Of a stretch of 64,000 nucleotides of DNA, positions 8,643-18,140 are shown piece after piece; the first letter of the stretch is position 1; each line of letters opens with the position of its first letter. Under the pieces are notes generated by a model that was not told the DNA's origin, made no database searches, and was given only the letters and a program-made list of their open reading frames with translations. The DNA comes from Gemmatimonadaceae bacterium (GTDB taxonomy: Bacteria; Gemmatimonadota; Gemmatimonadetes; Gemmatimonadales; Gemmatimonadaceae). The position numbers and the translations under genes are program-made. The stretch covers positions 1-64,000 of the forward strand of contig JACVCD010000004.1 of assembly GCA_016742275.1 (NCBI GenBank), given 5' to 3'.

Positions 8643-9890
8643 GTGCTGTGGCTGAATCCCCTCGCATGGAGTGGGCTCGTACTGCTCGCCGTGCCGGTGC
8701 TCATTCACCTGTTGAGTCGGCAGCCACCGCGCAGCGATGTATTCCCATCGCTGCGTTTTCTCAAAGCGTCTCCACTAAGACCAACGCGCCGCGCACGTCT
8801 GTCGGACTGGTGGCTGCTGCTGATTCGTTGTGCGATAGTGATCGCCGCGGTTGCGGCACTGGCGCAGCCAATTTCAGCGATCCCCAAGAATTCCGACGCC
8901 GACTCGGCGCCCGACGTATCCAGCGTGACTATCCTGGATACTACTACGGTGTCCGCGCCAATCGATACGACAGGCGCACGTGTGCTGCGCCGCTCAGCCA
9001 CCGAGCTACGCCACGCGCTGCAAGAGGCTGTCGCCTCATTGCGCACGCAGGCCGCGCCGCGCGCGATCACGATACGGTCGGCATTCCCGGCATTTTCGTT
9101 GGACAGTGTCGATATTGCCGCACTACCGGCCGATGTGCGATTGACACTCGAATCGCATACTGCGCGTGTGCCGCAGGTGAGTCAGTCGACCAGTCGCGAC
9201 ACCATCAACTGGGTGACGGCCCTCGATTCGGCGAACGCGGAGCGCGTGGTTCGCACCGTCGCTGACGCAGGTGGCGATCTCGTGCGGGTTTCGCGGACAG
9301 CCTCTGCAGATACTGCCGTAAACCGGACCACCGTGGTGACAAGCACAAACGCCGCGGCTCGTGCTGTCTATCTGCAACAGACAACTGCCAACAATCAAGC
9401 CACTGCGGCGTGGGCACGATTGCAGGGGGTTGCTCAGAGTGAAGCACTTGCCACTCTGATGTCAGCGACATCGGACAGTGCGCACTTTGCCCCTGCCGCG
9501 CCTGTGACACCGTTGCAGTTCACGGCCAATGGGCAAACAGCCGTCAGCGGAATCGTCCGGGGATCACACGCCGTTGCGCTATCGCATGTAGCTGAACGAC
9601 CAAACATCGCAGTGGCTCTTCTGTTGGCCGCATCGTCACACGCCAGGCAAGAGGCTCGCGATCGAGTCGCACCGCAGGGTGCGGCTCTAGTTGACACCAC
9701 AACCCTGCGGCGCTGGAGCACATTGCCGTCCGGGCTTCCTATTGGAAACGGCAACGCGGTGGACCTGCATTCGCAGCCAACGCTTTCCCGCATTTTCTGG
9801 CTGATGGTGCTGGCGTTGCTGGCGCTTGAGCACTTCGTTCGTTCCAGACGTCCAGCGCGTAGTACGCTGCAGGCGACGGAGCCGTCGTGA
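8643..9890 (+). CDS. BatA-like membrane protein of the MoxR cluster
   Basis: A GTG at 8643 gives the N-terminus VLWLNPLAWSGLVLLAVPVLIHLL, which matches the usual start of BatA/aerotolerance-type N-terminal domains. A GTG at 8634 and an ATG at 8604 in the same frame are alternatives but overlap the DUF58 gene. The arrangement is helix, the SRQPPRSDVFPSLRFLK loop, a second helix (LLLIRCAIVIAAVAALAQP), a long Ser/Thr/Ala-rich extracytoplasmic part, and a final helix near the C-terminus followed by RSRRPARS. Von Willebrand A metal-site residues are not obvious. It ends in a 4-bp overlap with the next gene. Confidence 0.8.
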   Translation: MLWLNPLAWSGLVLLAVPVLIHLLSRQPPRSDVFPSLRFLKASPLRPTRRARLSDWWLLLIRCAIVIAAVAALAQPISAIPKNSDADSAPDVSSVTILDTTTVSAPIDTTGARVLRRSATELRHALQEAVASLRTQAAPRAITIRSAFPAFSLDSVDIAALPADVRLTLESHTARVPQVSQSTSRDTINWVTALDSANAERVVRTVADAGGDLVRVSRTASADTAVNRTTVVTSTNAAARAVYLQQTTANNQATAAWARLQGVAQSEALATLMSATSDSAHFAPAAPVTPLQFTANGQTAVSGIVRGSHAVALSHVAERPNIAVALLLAASSHARQEARDRVAPQGAALVDTTTLRRWSTLPSGLPIGNGNAVDLHSQPTLSRIFWLMVLALLALEHFVRSRRPARSTLQATEPS

Positions 9891-12016
9891 CAACGTCACC
9901 GGTCACTCGCGCCATAGAGTCTGTCGCCAGACAGCTGACGCGGCGTCATGCGCTGATCGGCGCGACCATTGGATTGGCTTTCGCGGCACTGCTTGAGCTT
10001 GTGCCTCTGGTGTACGTGCCGCTCGATGGCACCACACCGACCGCGCAGCGCCTTGCCACTCACGGAATTCGCGCCGTGCTGCTGGCGGGCATTGCAGGCG
10101 CACTGTTTGTCGGTCTGCGGCGTGCACGCCGGTCGCACACTGCGATCATCTCGCTGCTCGAACAGCTGCTGCCCCGCTCGCGCAATTTGCTCTTCACCGC
10201 CTGGGAGTTAGAGAGCTCGAACGCTTCTTCTTCCGGCGACAACCACGCCACCCATCAGCTGGTACGAGAGCGCGCAGCGCAGGTGGCATCCACAGTCAAC
10301 GCTGCAGCACTGTTGCCGCTCGCGCCATACTGGCAGCGACTCGCGTTGGCCAGTGCTGCGTGGCTCATCACCGCGTGGCTGGTAACGCGTATTCCGACCG
10401 GAGTGGTGGATCGTGCGGTGCGTCAGTCGATCGCAGGTGTAGCGGGCACGGTCGACATCTCGCGCATCGATGTGTCTGTCGTTGAACCAGCGTACGCCGG
10501 CCGTGCTTCACGCCGCCTTAGGAACCCGACAAGACTCGAAGCGTTGGAAGGCAGCACCATTGAAGTAACGGTTGCTTCAACGGGTACTTCGCTCACCGTG
10601 ACGACCGACAGTGGCGAGGTGATAGTTCGCCGACCGGCCAGTGGCGACTTCGTCTGGAAAGGCACCATTACGCGAGACGGATTCCTCGCCGTGACCGCTC
10701 GCGCGGAGGATACAACTCGCGCGCGCGTGTCGCGCACGTTGGGTATCTTGGCACAACACGACGCCGCACCCTCGGCGCGTGTCGTACAGCCTGGACGCGA
10801 TCTCATCGTCGACAGCGCGCGCCGCTCCCTATCCGTTACGGTCGAAGCCACAGACGATCTGGCACTTCGTTCCCTGTCGCTGCTCTACACGAAGGTGTCC
10901 GGTGCCGGAGAGCGCTTCACCTTCACGGAAGGTCAGGCACCGATACAGCTCGAACGTAGTGCCGCGACCCGGTGGAGTGCGCGCGCGGTGCTTCCACTGG
11001 ATTCGCTGCTCGGAGAACCAGGTGACCTCCTCGTGTATCGTGCACGGGTGACCGATGGTCGACCTGGCGCGGAGCCGGTCGAATCCGACGCGTATATCGC
11101 CGAGCGCCTGCCGGACGGTGGTGTAGCTGCGGCGGGGTTTGCTTTGGATCCGGATGAGGATCGGTATGCCGTCAGTCAACAGATGGTCATTCTCAAGACT
11201 GAGCGTCTGATCGCAGCGCGAAACTCTCTGTCGCCTACGAACCTATCCGAACAGTCGCGCGCATTGGGTAACGAACAGCGTCGCGTGCGAGCCGAATTCG
11301 TATTCATGACCGGCGGCGAGTTCGAGCAGGCACTGGTCGTGGACGAAGATGGTATGGCGGATCTCGATGAGTCGCACGAAGCAGAAAGCGAAGGCGACCT
11401 CGCCGACGGTCGCATGGTCAATCGCGGTCGCGCAGCGCTCATGACCGCCATTCGCGCCATGAGTCGCGCCGCCTTGGCGCTCAACGAGTCGGACCTTACC
11501 AATGCCTTGCGATACGAACGCACGGCATTGGCGAATCTGCAGGAGGCCTTCGCTCGCCAGCGATTCCTCATGCGCGCACTGTCACAGCGCGAACAACTCG
11601 ATCTGTCGCGCCGGCTCACCGGCTCGCTCGACAGTGTATCGCGTGCGACGCGTGCGATCCCTCAGGTAGAACCCGACACGCGGCGCCTTGGCGTACGATC
11701 CATCCTGCAGGACCTAAGCGCGCGCAAGACCGGATCGCCCGCTCTTGGCAGCCTTGCTATCCGTGTGCTGCAGCTCGAACCAGGCTCGGCGCGAACACAG
11801 CGCATTGCCGATTTGTTGCAACGTGCCAATGTCGATCGTGTCGGCACGCGTCAATACCAGATTGCCATGGACAGTGCGTCGCTCTTGCTGTCGGAGTGGT
11901 TCGCATCCCTGACCGCCGGTGGACAGGCGACGACTCGCTCTCCGGAGTTGCGAGCAATCGATGCCTCGCTGCAAAAGCCAGCGCAAGAGCCAGTGCAAAG
12001 GCCGGTGCAGCGATGA
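9887..12016 (+). CDS. Large membrane protein of the MoxR cluster (DUF4175-like)
   Basis: GTG at 9887 overlaps the previous stop (GTGA), indicating translational coupling. Three hydrophobic helices lie in the first 180 residues. These are followed by a long periplasmic region with Ig-like beta segments, then a helical C-terminal region rich in Arg, Glu and Gln (LSRRLTGSLDSVSRATRAI and similar). The layout resembles DUF4175-type proteins that accompany MoxR/DUF58/BatA genes, but this assignment rests on context more than on motifs. The C-terminal repeats QKPAQEP and VQRPVQR are low complexity. The length is 709 aa. Confidence 0.75.
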   Translation: MTTSPVTRAIESVARQLTRRHALIGATIGLAFAALLELVPLVYVPLDGTTPTAQRLATHGIRAVLLAGIAGALFVGLRRARRSHTAIISLLEQLLPRSRNLLFTAWELESSNASSSGDNHATHQLVRERAAQVASTVNAAALLPLAPYWQRLALASAAWLITAWLVTRIPTGVVDRAVRQSIAGVAGTVDISRIDVSVVEPAYAGRASRRLRNPTRLEALEGSTIEVTVASTGTSLTVTTDSGEVIVRRPASGDFVWKGTITRDGFLAVTARAEDTTRARVSRTLGILAQHDAAPSARVVQPGRDLIVDSARRSLSVTVEATDDLALRSLSLLYTKVSGAGERFTFTEGQAPIQLERSAATRWSARAVLPLDSLLGEPGDLLVYRARVTDGRPGAEPVESDAYIAERLPDGGVAAAGFALDPDEDRYAVSQQMVILKTERLIAARNSLSPTNLSEQSRALGNEQRRVRAEFVFMTGGEFEQALVVDEDGMADLDESHEAESEGDLADGRMVNRGRAALMTAIRAMSRAALALNESDLTNALRYERTALANLQEAFARQRFLMRALSQREQLDLSRRLTGSLDSVSRATRAIPQVEPDTRRLGVRSILQDLSARKTGSPALGSLAIRVLQLEPGSARTQRIADLLQRANVDRVGTRQYQIAMDSASLLLSEWFASLTAGGQATTRSPELRAIDASLQKPAQEPVQRPVQR

Positions 12017-13821
12017 AATACGCCGAGCGCGTACTGCGCGTCATCGCCCTGCTTATTGTGGTCGCCGCCATCATCGATCCGGTGTTTACCGTGCAGCGCG
12101 CGGTTCCGCCTATCGTCGCGCTACTGTCAGCAGATAGCGTGCGGCATGAAAAGCTCATCGCTCAGACAGAACGTGCACTCTCGCGTACGGCCACCGTCGT
12201 GCGCGGACCGTCGCCCAATGCGCAGGCGGTGGTGATGGTCGGATCGGCATGGCTCACCGCGCCGACAACAGATTCAACGGTTCCGCACTATGTCATATCA
12301 AGCGCAACCGTTAACGGCGTGCATGTAGAAGCCATCGATGCACCAACATCCTGGGTTCGCGATGCACGGATGAGCATCCGCGTTCGCCTCGCGCGCGACA
12401 GTGGTGCGTCTTCCTCTCCGGTGACCTTGTCGCTTCGCGACGAAGGACAGTTGCAGGTCCAGCAGCAGGCCACACTGGCGCCACACCATCGCACCGTGGT
12501 GTCACTGCCATTCACGCCGGTACATGTTGGAACACGCGCGCTCGAACTCGCCGTGGTCGACGGTTCGGATACGCTCCGATACATGCTCCCGGTCCAGATA
12601 TCGACGTCACCATGGCGAGTCCTGGTGTACGATGCGCGGCCTTCATGGCTTTCCACGTTCGTGCGCCGCGCACTCGAGCGCGACAGCCGATTTGTTGTCT
12701 CCAGTCGCATCGTCACCTCGAAGGACATCAGCGTAGCCACGCCGCAGTCTGCGCGTTCGATCGAAACACTGTTGACTCAGGCCACGCAGGACGCCGCATC
12801 ACTTCCGCACGTCATCGTGGTCGGAGCCCCGGAGCGACTCACGTCGCGTGATGTGTCGGCACTTCGGGTCCTGATGGAGGAATGGGGACGTGCAGTGGTA
12901 ATCCTGCCCGATCACCTGCCGCCACAGGCCAACATTGGTGCGCTGAACACAGTGCTCGGTGTGTCGGCATGGCGTTCATTGTCCTCGGCTCCCACCAGCG
13001 CGCCGCACGCCATCGTCCGTGCTCCCGGTGGCACCGGTGACTCTCTGCGTCTCGCGGCCAGCACCATCGCCACACCGGTCACGATGCCCGCTGACGCGAC
13101 GACACTGGCCGTTGCCTCCGGTGCGCCCGTGGTGTGGACCCGGCCGGTGGGTCGAGGTCTGCTCGTGACCAGCGGCGGGTTCGATGCCTGGCGTTTCCGC
13201 GATCCGGCGCAGTCCACCTTCGACGCCACCTGGCGCGAACTTCTCGCGTCGGCGGCGCAGGACGTTAATCCTGCATTTAGCTTCGCGCGCTTGGGCTCCG
13301 CCGTCGGCAAAGCGCAGACGCTCACAGAGGCGCTGGTTGTTGCGGCCAGGCCGACGGCGGCCCTTGCTCCGCCAGCGGTTACCCTCATCCGCGATGCGGG
13401 TGATTCGAGTAGCGCGTCCGGTCTGCCGGTTGCTGTGTTCCCGACCGCAACGCAGGGCACGTGGTTGACACAGGTCCGTGTCCCCAACGCCGGCACGTGG
13501 CGACTTCAGGCTACGCAGCAAGCTGCGCAGAGCGGGGACACTGCGGTCCTCCCCCTGATTGCCACAGCAGACACTCAGGCAGTCGTGGCCACCGTTCCCG
13601 ATTCTCCTGACGAACAATTGGCCACCTGGACTAACACTTCCGGTGGTCAACTCGTCCCACACGGCGCGATAGATTCGCTCCCTGCGATCCTCGAGACACG
13701 CCTCGGTTCCCCGCGCCGGCCGGCTCCGTGGCATCCCATGCGTTCTGTCTGGTGGATCTTGCCTTTAACCCTCGCGCTCGGCGGGGATTGGTGGCTACGT
13801 AGGCGGCGTGGCGCGCGCTGA
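12013..13821 (+). CDS. Membrane-anchored protein of the MoxR cluster
   Basis: The ATG at 12013 overlaps the previous stop (ATGA). An open frame reaches further upstream but lies inside the preceding gene. The product has an N-terminal helix (VLRVIALLIVVAAIIDPVF), a long extracytoplasmic region and a C-terminal helix (WWILPLTLALGGDWWL) followed by RRRRGAR. Segments such as WRVLVYDARPSWLSTFVRRAL and VIVVGAPERLTSRDV resemble the glutamine-amidotransferase-like domain found in proteins next to MoxR/BatA. Catalytic residues were not confirmed. It is the last gene before the TldE/TldD pair. Confidence 0.75.
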   Translation: MKYAERVLRVIALLIVVAAIIDPVFTVQRAVPPIVALLSADSVRHEKLIAQTERALSRTATVVRGPSPNAQAVVMVGSAWLTAPTTDSTVPHYVISSATVNGVHVEAIDAPTSWVRDARMSIRVRLARDSGASSSPVTLSLRDEGQLQVQQQATLAPHHRTVVSLPFTPVHVGTRALELAVVDGSDTLRYMLPVQISTSPWRVLVYDARPSWLSTFVRRALERDSRFVVSSRIVTSKDISVATPQSARSIETLLTQATQDAASLPHVIVVGAPERLTSRDVSALRVLMEEWGRAVVILPDHLPPQANIGALNTVLGVSAWRSLSSAPTSAPHAIVRAPGGTGDSLRLAASTIATPVTMPADATTLAVASGAPVVWTRPVGRGLLVTSGGFDAWRFRDPAQSTFDATWRELLASAAQDVNPAFSFARLGSAVGKAQTLTEALVVAARPTAALAPPAVTLIRDAGDSSSASGLPVAVFPTATQGTWLTQVRVPNAGTWRLQATQQAAQSGDTAVLPLIATADTQAVVATVPDSPDEQLATWTNTSGGQLVPHGAIDSLPAILETRLGSPRRPAPWHPMRSVWWILPLTLALGGDWWLRRRRGAR

Positions 13822-13893
13822 TTTTCTTGCGCCAGCAGCAGTTCCAGAAACAGTTGGTCCCAGCATTTCCCCTCCTCCCCGCGTTTTCAGCAC

Positions 13894-15321
13894 ATGTACA
13901 CACGCGAACAGGTCAAAGCCATCACCGACAAGGTGATCGACATGGCCAAGACTGACACCGTCGAAGTGCAGTTCTCCGGCGGCGAACGGTCTGGCACTCG
14001 TTGGGCGAACTCGTCCATCACCACCAACCTCGTGCAGTTCGACCTCAACGTGAATGTCACGGTGCGAGTCGGACAGAAAGTCGGCACGTCCAGCACACGC
14101 GACATCTCGGATGCTGGATTGCGTGCGATGGTGAACGAGGCGATTGAAGACGCCAAGGCCGCCAACGATTCGAACAACTTGCCGGAATTGCTTGGAGCGC
14201 AGGAGTACATCCCGGTTGACTCCGCGCTTCCCAACATGGTGGCCGTCGGTCCTGCAGAACGTGGCCGCATGGTGAAGGAAAGCATCGACATCGCCGCCGC
14301 GCGCGGTGTGGTTGGTGCGGGCTACATGCCCAAGAACGACATGGCCAACGCCACGGCCAACTCCAAGGGCTTGTTCGCCTACTATCGCTCGGCTGACCTG
14401 GGCTTTGTGCTCACGTGCCGGATGGCCGATGGCAGTGGATCCGGCTTTTCCGCAATCAGCGGTGTGAAAGACTTCAGCATGATCGACGTGAAGGCGCTCA
14501 CCGAGCGTGCAGCCGGCAAGGCCCTTCGCAGTCGCAATGCCAAAGCACTCGAGCCGGGTCGTTACACGGTCATTCTCGAGCCTCGCGCCAATGCGCGTTT
14601 CCTCTCACTCATCACGGGCATCTTTGCGCGTCCGGGTGGTGGCTTTGGTGGCCCGCCGGGCGGTGGTCCTCCGGGAGGGGGCGCACCAGGTGGAGGCGGC
14701 GGTGGTGGAGGAGGTGGCGGCGGCGGGGGTGGTGGAGGTGGCGGCATGTTCGGTGGCATCGGTGGCCCCGAGGCCTTCATGCGCGACAAGAAAATCGGCG
14801 ACAAGATTTTCAGCGAAGCCTTCAACCTCAAGAGCGACGTCGGCAACGGCATTCTGCGTCAGTCCACCATTGGTCCGGACAATCGTCCCGCCAAGCCGGT
14901 CACGTGGATTGAGAACGGTGTGCTCCGCACGCTCGGCAACAATGCCGGCGCGACCACCAATCAGAGTCTCGTGCAGGCCGGTACCGATTTGTCGGTCGAA
15001 GACATGATCAAGCAGACGCGTCGCGGTTTGCTCGTCACGTCCTTCTGGTACATTCGCGGTGTGCCTTCACAGGAACAGCCGCTGCTTAACACCGGCATGA
15101 CACGCGACGGTCTCTTCCTCATCGAGAATGGTGAGATCGTTGGACCGGTGCAGAATTTCCGCTGGAACATGTCTCCACTCGTTGGCTACAACAATCTCAC
15201 GCTCGTGGGTAAGCCGACACCGATGTTGCTTGGCGAATCCTTCGACAGTGGTACGGCGGCGCTCGTACCGCCGGTGCGCATCGAAGAGTTCTACATGACT
15301 TCCGTCTCTCCTGCAGTCTGA
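13894..15321 (+). CDS. TldD/PmbA-family protein (TldE-like subunit) with poly-Gly insert
   Basis: The sequence matches the PmbA/TldE side of the TldD/PmbA metalloprotease family, including YTREQVKAITDKVI at the N-terminus and a C-terminal barrel (GPVQNFRWNMSPL). No HExxxH is present, as expected for the TldE subunit. Members of this family form a heterodimer that degrades or matures peptides. Near residues 247-285 (DNA about 14634-14750) there is a long Gly/Pro tract that includes an unbroken run of Gly, absent from classical TldE. The partner with the active-site motif follows 26 bp downstream. Confidence 0.9.
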   Translation: MYTREQVKAITDKVIDMAKTDTVEVQFSGGERSGTRWANSSITTNLVQFDLNVNVTVRVGQKVGTSSTRDISDAGLRAMVNEAIEDAKAANDSNNLPELLGAQEYIPVDSALPNMVAVGPAERGRMVKESIDIAAARGVVGAGYMPKNDMANATANSKGLFAYYRSADLGFVLTCRMADGSGSGFSAISGVKDFSMIDVKALTERAAGKALRSRNAKALEPGRYTVILEPRANARFLSLITGIFARPGGGFGGPPGGGPPGGGAPGGGGGGGGGGGGGGGGGGGMFGGIGGPEAFMRDKKIGDKIFSEAFNLKSDVGNGILRQSTIGPDNRPAKPVTWIENGVLRTLGNNAGATTNQSLVQAGTDLSVEDMIKQTRRGLLVTSFWYIRGVPSQEQPLLNTGMTRDGLFLIENGEIVGPVQNFRWNMSPLVGYNNLTLVGKPTPMLLGESFDSGTAALVPPVRIEEFYMTSVSPAV

Positions 15322-15347
15322 CGCTCGCCCATCGATAGGAAACCACC

Positions 15348-17018
15348 ATGAGCTCTTCCCGTCGTACTTTCCTCAAGCAGTTCGGAGCGGGCGCTGCGCT
15401 GACGCTGTATTCGCGCGACCTTTTCGGCCAAACACTCGCCGATTCGCCACAGGGGCTTCCGCTCGAAACCAGATTCAAGGGCCTCGCCGACATCGTGTTG
15501 GCTGAAGGCAAGCGGGCCGGCTGCTCGTACACCGACGTACGCTTCACCATGAGCACTGCGCTCCCCGGTGCCACGCTCAACATTCGCCCCGACGGTTCAC
15601 CGGCTGGCGGCGGTGGTCCGGGCGGATTTGGTGGCGGTCGTGGAGGCGGCGGCGGACGCGGCGGTGCACGCGGTCGTTCGCAGACCATTCCCACCGATGC
15701 CGAGCGTCAGGCCGGCGGCTTCGGCGTGCGTGTCATTCACAGCGGTGTGTGGGGCTTTGCTTCAAGTCCCATTCTCACCGAAGACGAGCTACGTCGTGTG
15801 ACCCGTGTGGCGGTCGAAGTCGCGAAGGCCAGCGCGATCGCGAAGAAGGCCGATATGAAGCTCGCGCCGGTGCGCCCGTATCAGGAGCACTACATCACCC
15901 CCATGCTCAAGCATCCGACGTCGGTTTCACAGACTGACAAGCAGGCGTGGGCGCAGGCCATTGCCGACAAGGCCAAGGCCGTGAAGGGTGTGCAGTCGGT
16001 GAACGTGGCGTGCACGCACAATTACGAGTGGCGCTACTACGCGAGCAGCGAAGGCTCGTACATCGAGCAGGAGTTGTTCACCACATCGCCCACGATGTCG
16101 GTCACCGCGAAGGTTGGTGACGTGACACGCACGCGCAATTTCCCCGGTGTCGCCGGTACGGGTGGTTGGGAGTTCGCCGAGAACTGCAACTTCCTCGCAC
16201 AGGCGGAAAAGGTGGCCACGGATGCGGTGGAGATGTGCACGGCCAAGCCGCTCGGATCGAGCGGTCTCAAGGACGTGATCATGTCGCCTTCACACGCCAT
16301 GCTCACCATTCACGAGATCGTGGCCCACGCCACCGAACTCGATCGCATCGTGGGCTATGAAGCCAATTACGCCGGCACGAGCTTCGTGAAGCTCTCCGAC
16401 GTGGGCAAGCTCAAGTACGGTTCCAAGCTATTCAACGTCACCTGCGACAAGACCAGCACGGGCCTCGGCACCGTGGGCTTTGACGACGACGGCGTAAAGA
16501 CGCAGAAGTGGCCGCTCATTCGTGATGGTGTGCTCGTTGGTCTGCAGACCAATCGCGAAACCGCGCACTTCATGGGTGAGAAGGAAAGCCGTGGTTGCAC
16601 CTTCGGCAGCACGTGGCGCGACTATCCGTTCCTCCGTATGCCCAACGTGCATGTGGAGCCGGGACCGGCCAACTCGCCCTCGCTCGACCAGCTCATCGGC
16701 GATGTGAAGGATGGCGTGATGATCGATGGACGTGGCAGCTACTCCATCGACCAGCAGCGCTACAACGGCCAGTTCGGTGGTCACATCTTCTGGGAGATCA
16801 AGAACGGCAAGATCACCCGTCAGGTGACCGACGTGACGTACAACGCCATCACCACCGACTTCTGGGCCAATCTCGACGGCATCACCGGCCCCAAGGAGTG
16901 GGAAATGCACGGCACCGGTGGCGACGCCAAGGGCCAGCCCACGCAGACCAACAGCATCTCACACGGCTCGCCGTGGATGCTGATCCGCAACATCAACGTG
17001 GGTGCGGCGTTCGACTAA
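15348..17018 (+). CDS. TldD-like metalloprotease with Tat-type signal
   Basis: The N-terminus SSRRTFLKQFGAGAALTL is a twin-arginine (Tat) type signal, so this TldD-like enzyme is probably exported, unlike the cytoplasmic E. coli protein. The metal motif is HEIVAHATELD at about residues 322-332, corresponding to the family HExxxHxxExD. A Gly/Arg-rich insert (about residues 85-108) sits near the N-terminus, echoing the insert in the TldE-like partner. The C-terminal WEIKNGKITRQVTDV is typical of the family. It forms an operon with the preceding gene and ends at a strong hairpin. Confidence 0.9.
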   Translation: MSSSRRTFLKQFGAGAALTLYSRDLFGQTLADSPQGLPLETRFKGLADIVLAEGKRAGCSYTDVRFTMSTALPGATLNIRPDGSPAGGGGPGGFGGGRGGGGGRGGARGRSQTIPTDAERQAGGFGVRVIHSGVWGFASSPILTEDELRRVTRVAVEVAKASAIAKKADMKLAPVRPYQEHYITPMLKHPTSVSQTDKQAWAQAIADKAKAVKGVQSVNVACTHNYEWRYYASSEGSYIEQELFTTSPTMSVTAKVGDVTRTRNFPGVAGTGGWEFAENCNFLAQAEKVATDAVEMCTAKPLGSSGLKDVIMSPSHAMLTIHEIVAHATELDRIVGYEANYAGTSFVKLSDVGKLKYGSKLFNVTCDKTSTGLGTVGFDDDGVKTQKWPLIRDGVLVGLQTNRETAHFMGEKESRGCTFGSTWRDYPFLRMPNVHVEPGPANSPSLDQLIGDVKDGVMIDGRGSYSIDQQRYNGQFGGHIFWEIKNGKITRQVTDVTYNAITTDFWANLDGITGPKEWEMHGTGGDAKGQPTQTNSISHGSPWMLIRNINVGAAFD

Positions 17019-17039
17019 CTAACATATCGATGGTGCTCG

Positions 17040-17081
17040 CCCAACCAGTGCTTCAATAGAAATACTGAAGCACTGGTTGGG
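17040..17081. terminator. Strong hairpin after tldD
   Basis: Arms 17040-17055 and 17066-17081 are perfectly complementary over 16 bp (CCCAACCAGTGCTTCA and its complement) around a 10-nt loop. It lies 22 bp after the TldD-like gene and before the convergent small membrane gene. There is no long T-run on either side. It is the most stable hairpin in this part of the window and a likely boundary for both transcripts. Confidence 0.7.
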
Positions 17082-17112
17082 TGCAGATTGCCCGCTCTGG
17101 CTTCATGACCAA

Positions 17113-17388
17113 TCATGACTTTCGAGGATCGTGCGACGCTCGAAACTTCTTGAAAAGCCGCCAGTACTGAAATGCGCTGAAGCACATTCCGATTCCCAAG
17201 CCCACCAGGACCATCGTCTTGACGGGCGAGTCCGGAAGAAGCGTGTTCACAATGAATATCAATCCGAGTTCACCAAAGAACATGACACTAGCATACTCGT
17301 ATGCGTGGCCCTTTCGGCGAGCGATATCGCCCAAATATACGAGGCTTAGCACGAGCATCAGAAGTCCGATGGGCAGCGAATGGTTCAT
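17113..17388 (-). CDS. Small membrane protein, 91 aa
   Basis: Three hydrophobic segments are visible (LPIGLLMLVLSLVYL, VMFFGELGLIFIVNTLL and TMVLVGLGIGMCFSAFQY), followed by a basic tail (RLFKKFRASHDPRKS). No family was recognised. It lies at the start of a stretch that is less GC-rich than its surroundings. Confidence 0.6.
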   Translation of the reverse strand: MNHSLPIGLLMLVLSLVYLGDIARRKGHAYEYASVMFFGELGLIFIVNTLLPDSPVKTMVLVGLGIGMCFSAFQYWRLFKKFRASHDPRKS

Positions 17389-17495
17389 CGAAGTTTCTCT
17401 CCATTAGGCGTTTACGCGACAGTAGTGTCGGGTCCTGGTTGAATGGATCACACAGGCACCATCTTGCCAAGACAGTGCCTGCGTGAGAAGCCGGA

Positions 17496-18044
17496 CTATT
17501 CGACGTTGACGTTTGATTGACGACAGTTATACCAACTGTTCAGTGAACTGGCTGCGGCCCAGCCCGCAGTCAGCACCCCTCCTACAGTGAAAACAACGAG
17601 CTTGACTGGTGGAGGCGTTGTCAAAACCGACATGACCAGGGAATGTGCGGCATACTTGGCTCCAACCCAACCAAAGACAGCGAATCCTGCTTGAATCGCA
17701 TCATTGGTGCAATCAGCCATCGCGATGCTAGAACGTACCAACGCAGGTGAGAACACATCAAAGCCTGATGGTGCGCCACAGGGATCGGCAAGCGACACAC
17801 CAAATGCATGAGGCGACTGTACGTTCCATCCAACATTCGGTTGATCATACTCGACTCCATGTAACGAATGGTCATTGTCTATGGATTGCACCGAACTCTC
17901 CATTTCCATCTCTGGATCGCAAGGGGTGTCACAGCCTCCGCCATACTGGATCAGCTGCTCTTGGCCGTAGATCTCTATGTCAATCGCAGCGACCAAACTC
18001 TCAAGTGCATTCAAGTCCTCCTGAGTCGCACAGTCGTCCGGCAT
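17496..18044 (-). CDS. Downstream part of an apparently split Cys-rich protein
   Basis: From the only available ATG (18044) it gives 182 aa with several Cys (MPDDCATQEDLNALES, GGGCDTPCDPE) and two C-terminal hydrophobic segments. The same frame stays open for 32 more codons upstream, reading protein-like sequence (ETISYQTACEYEG just before the ATG), until a TAA at 18141-18143. That TAA is the stop of the preceding gene in the same frame. There is no start codon in those 32 codons. The simplest reading is one gene, 17496-18743, interrupted by a nonsense codon. Function is unknown. Confidence 0.6.
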   Translation of the reverse strand: MPDDCATQEDLNALESLVAAIDIEIYGQEQLIQYGGGCDTPCDPEMEMESSVQSIDNDHSLHGVEYDQPNVGWNVQSPHAFGVSLADPCGAPSGFDVFSPALVRSSIAMADCTNDAIQAGFAVFGWVGAKYAAHSLVMSVLTTPPPVKLVVFTVGGVLTAGWAAASSLNSWYNCRQSNVNVE

Positions 18045-18140
18045 TCCCTCATACTCGCAAGCGGTCTGATATGAAATAGTTTCAGGAACGAGAACGTCCG
18101 ATTCGTCTGCATTAGGCCCCGACGGGCGTTTCGCACCATA

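Noticed and set aside
14634-14750. Long GGT/GGC tract as a possible repeat expansion
   Set aside because: It is within the open TldE-like frame and encodes Gly/Pro. It is noted as an insert rather than as a non-coding repeat.
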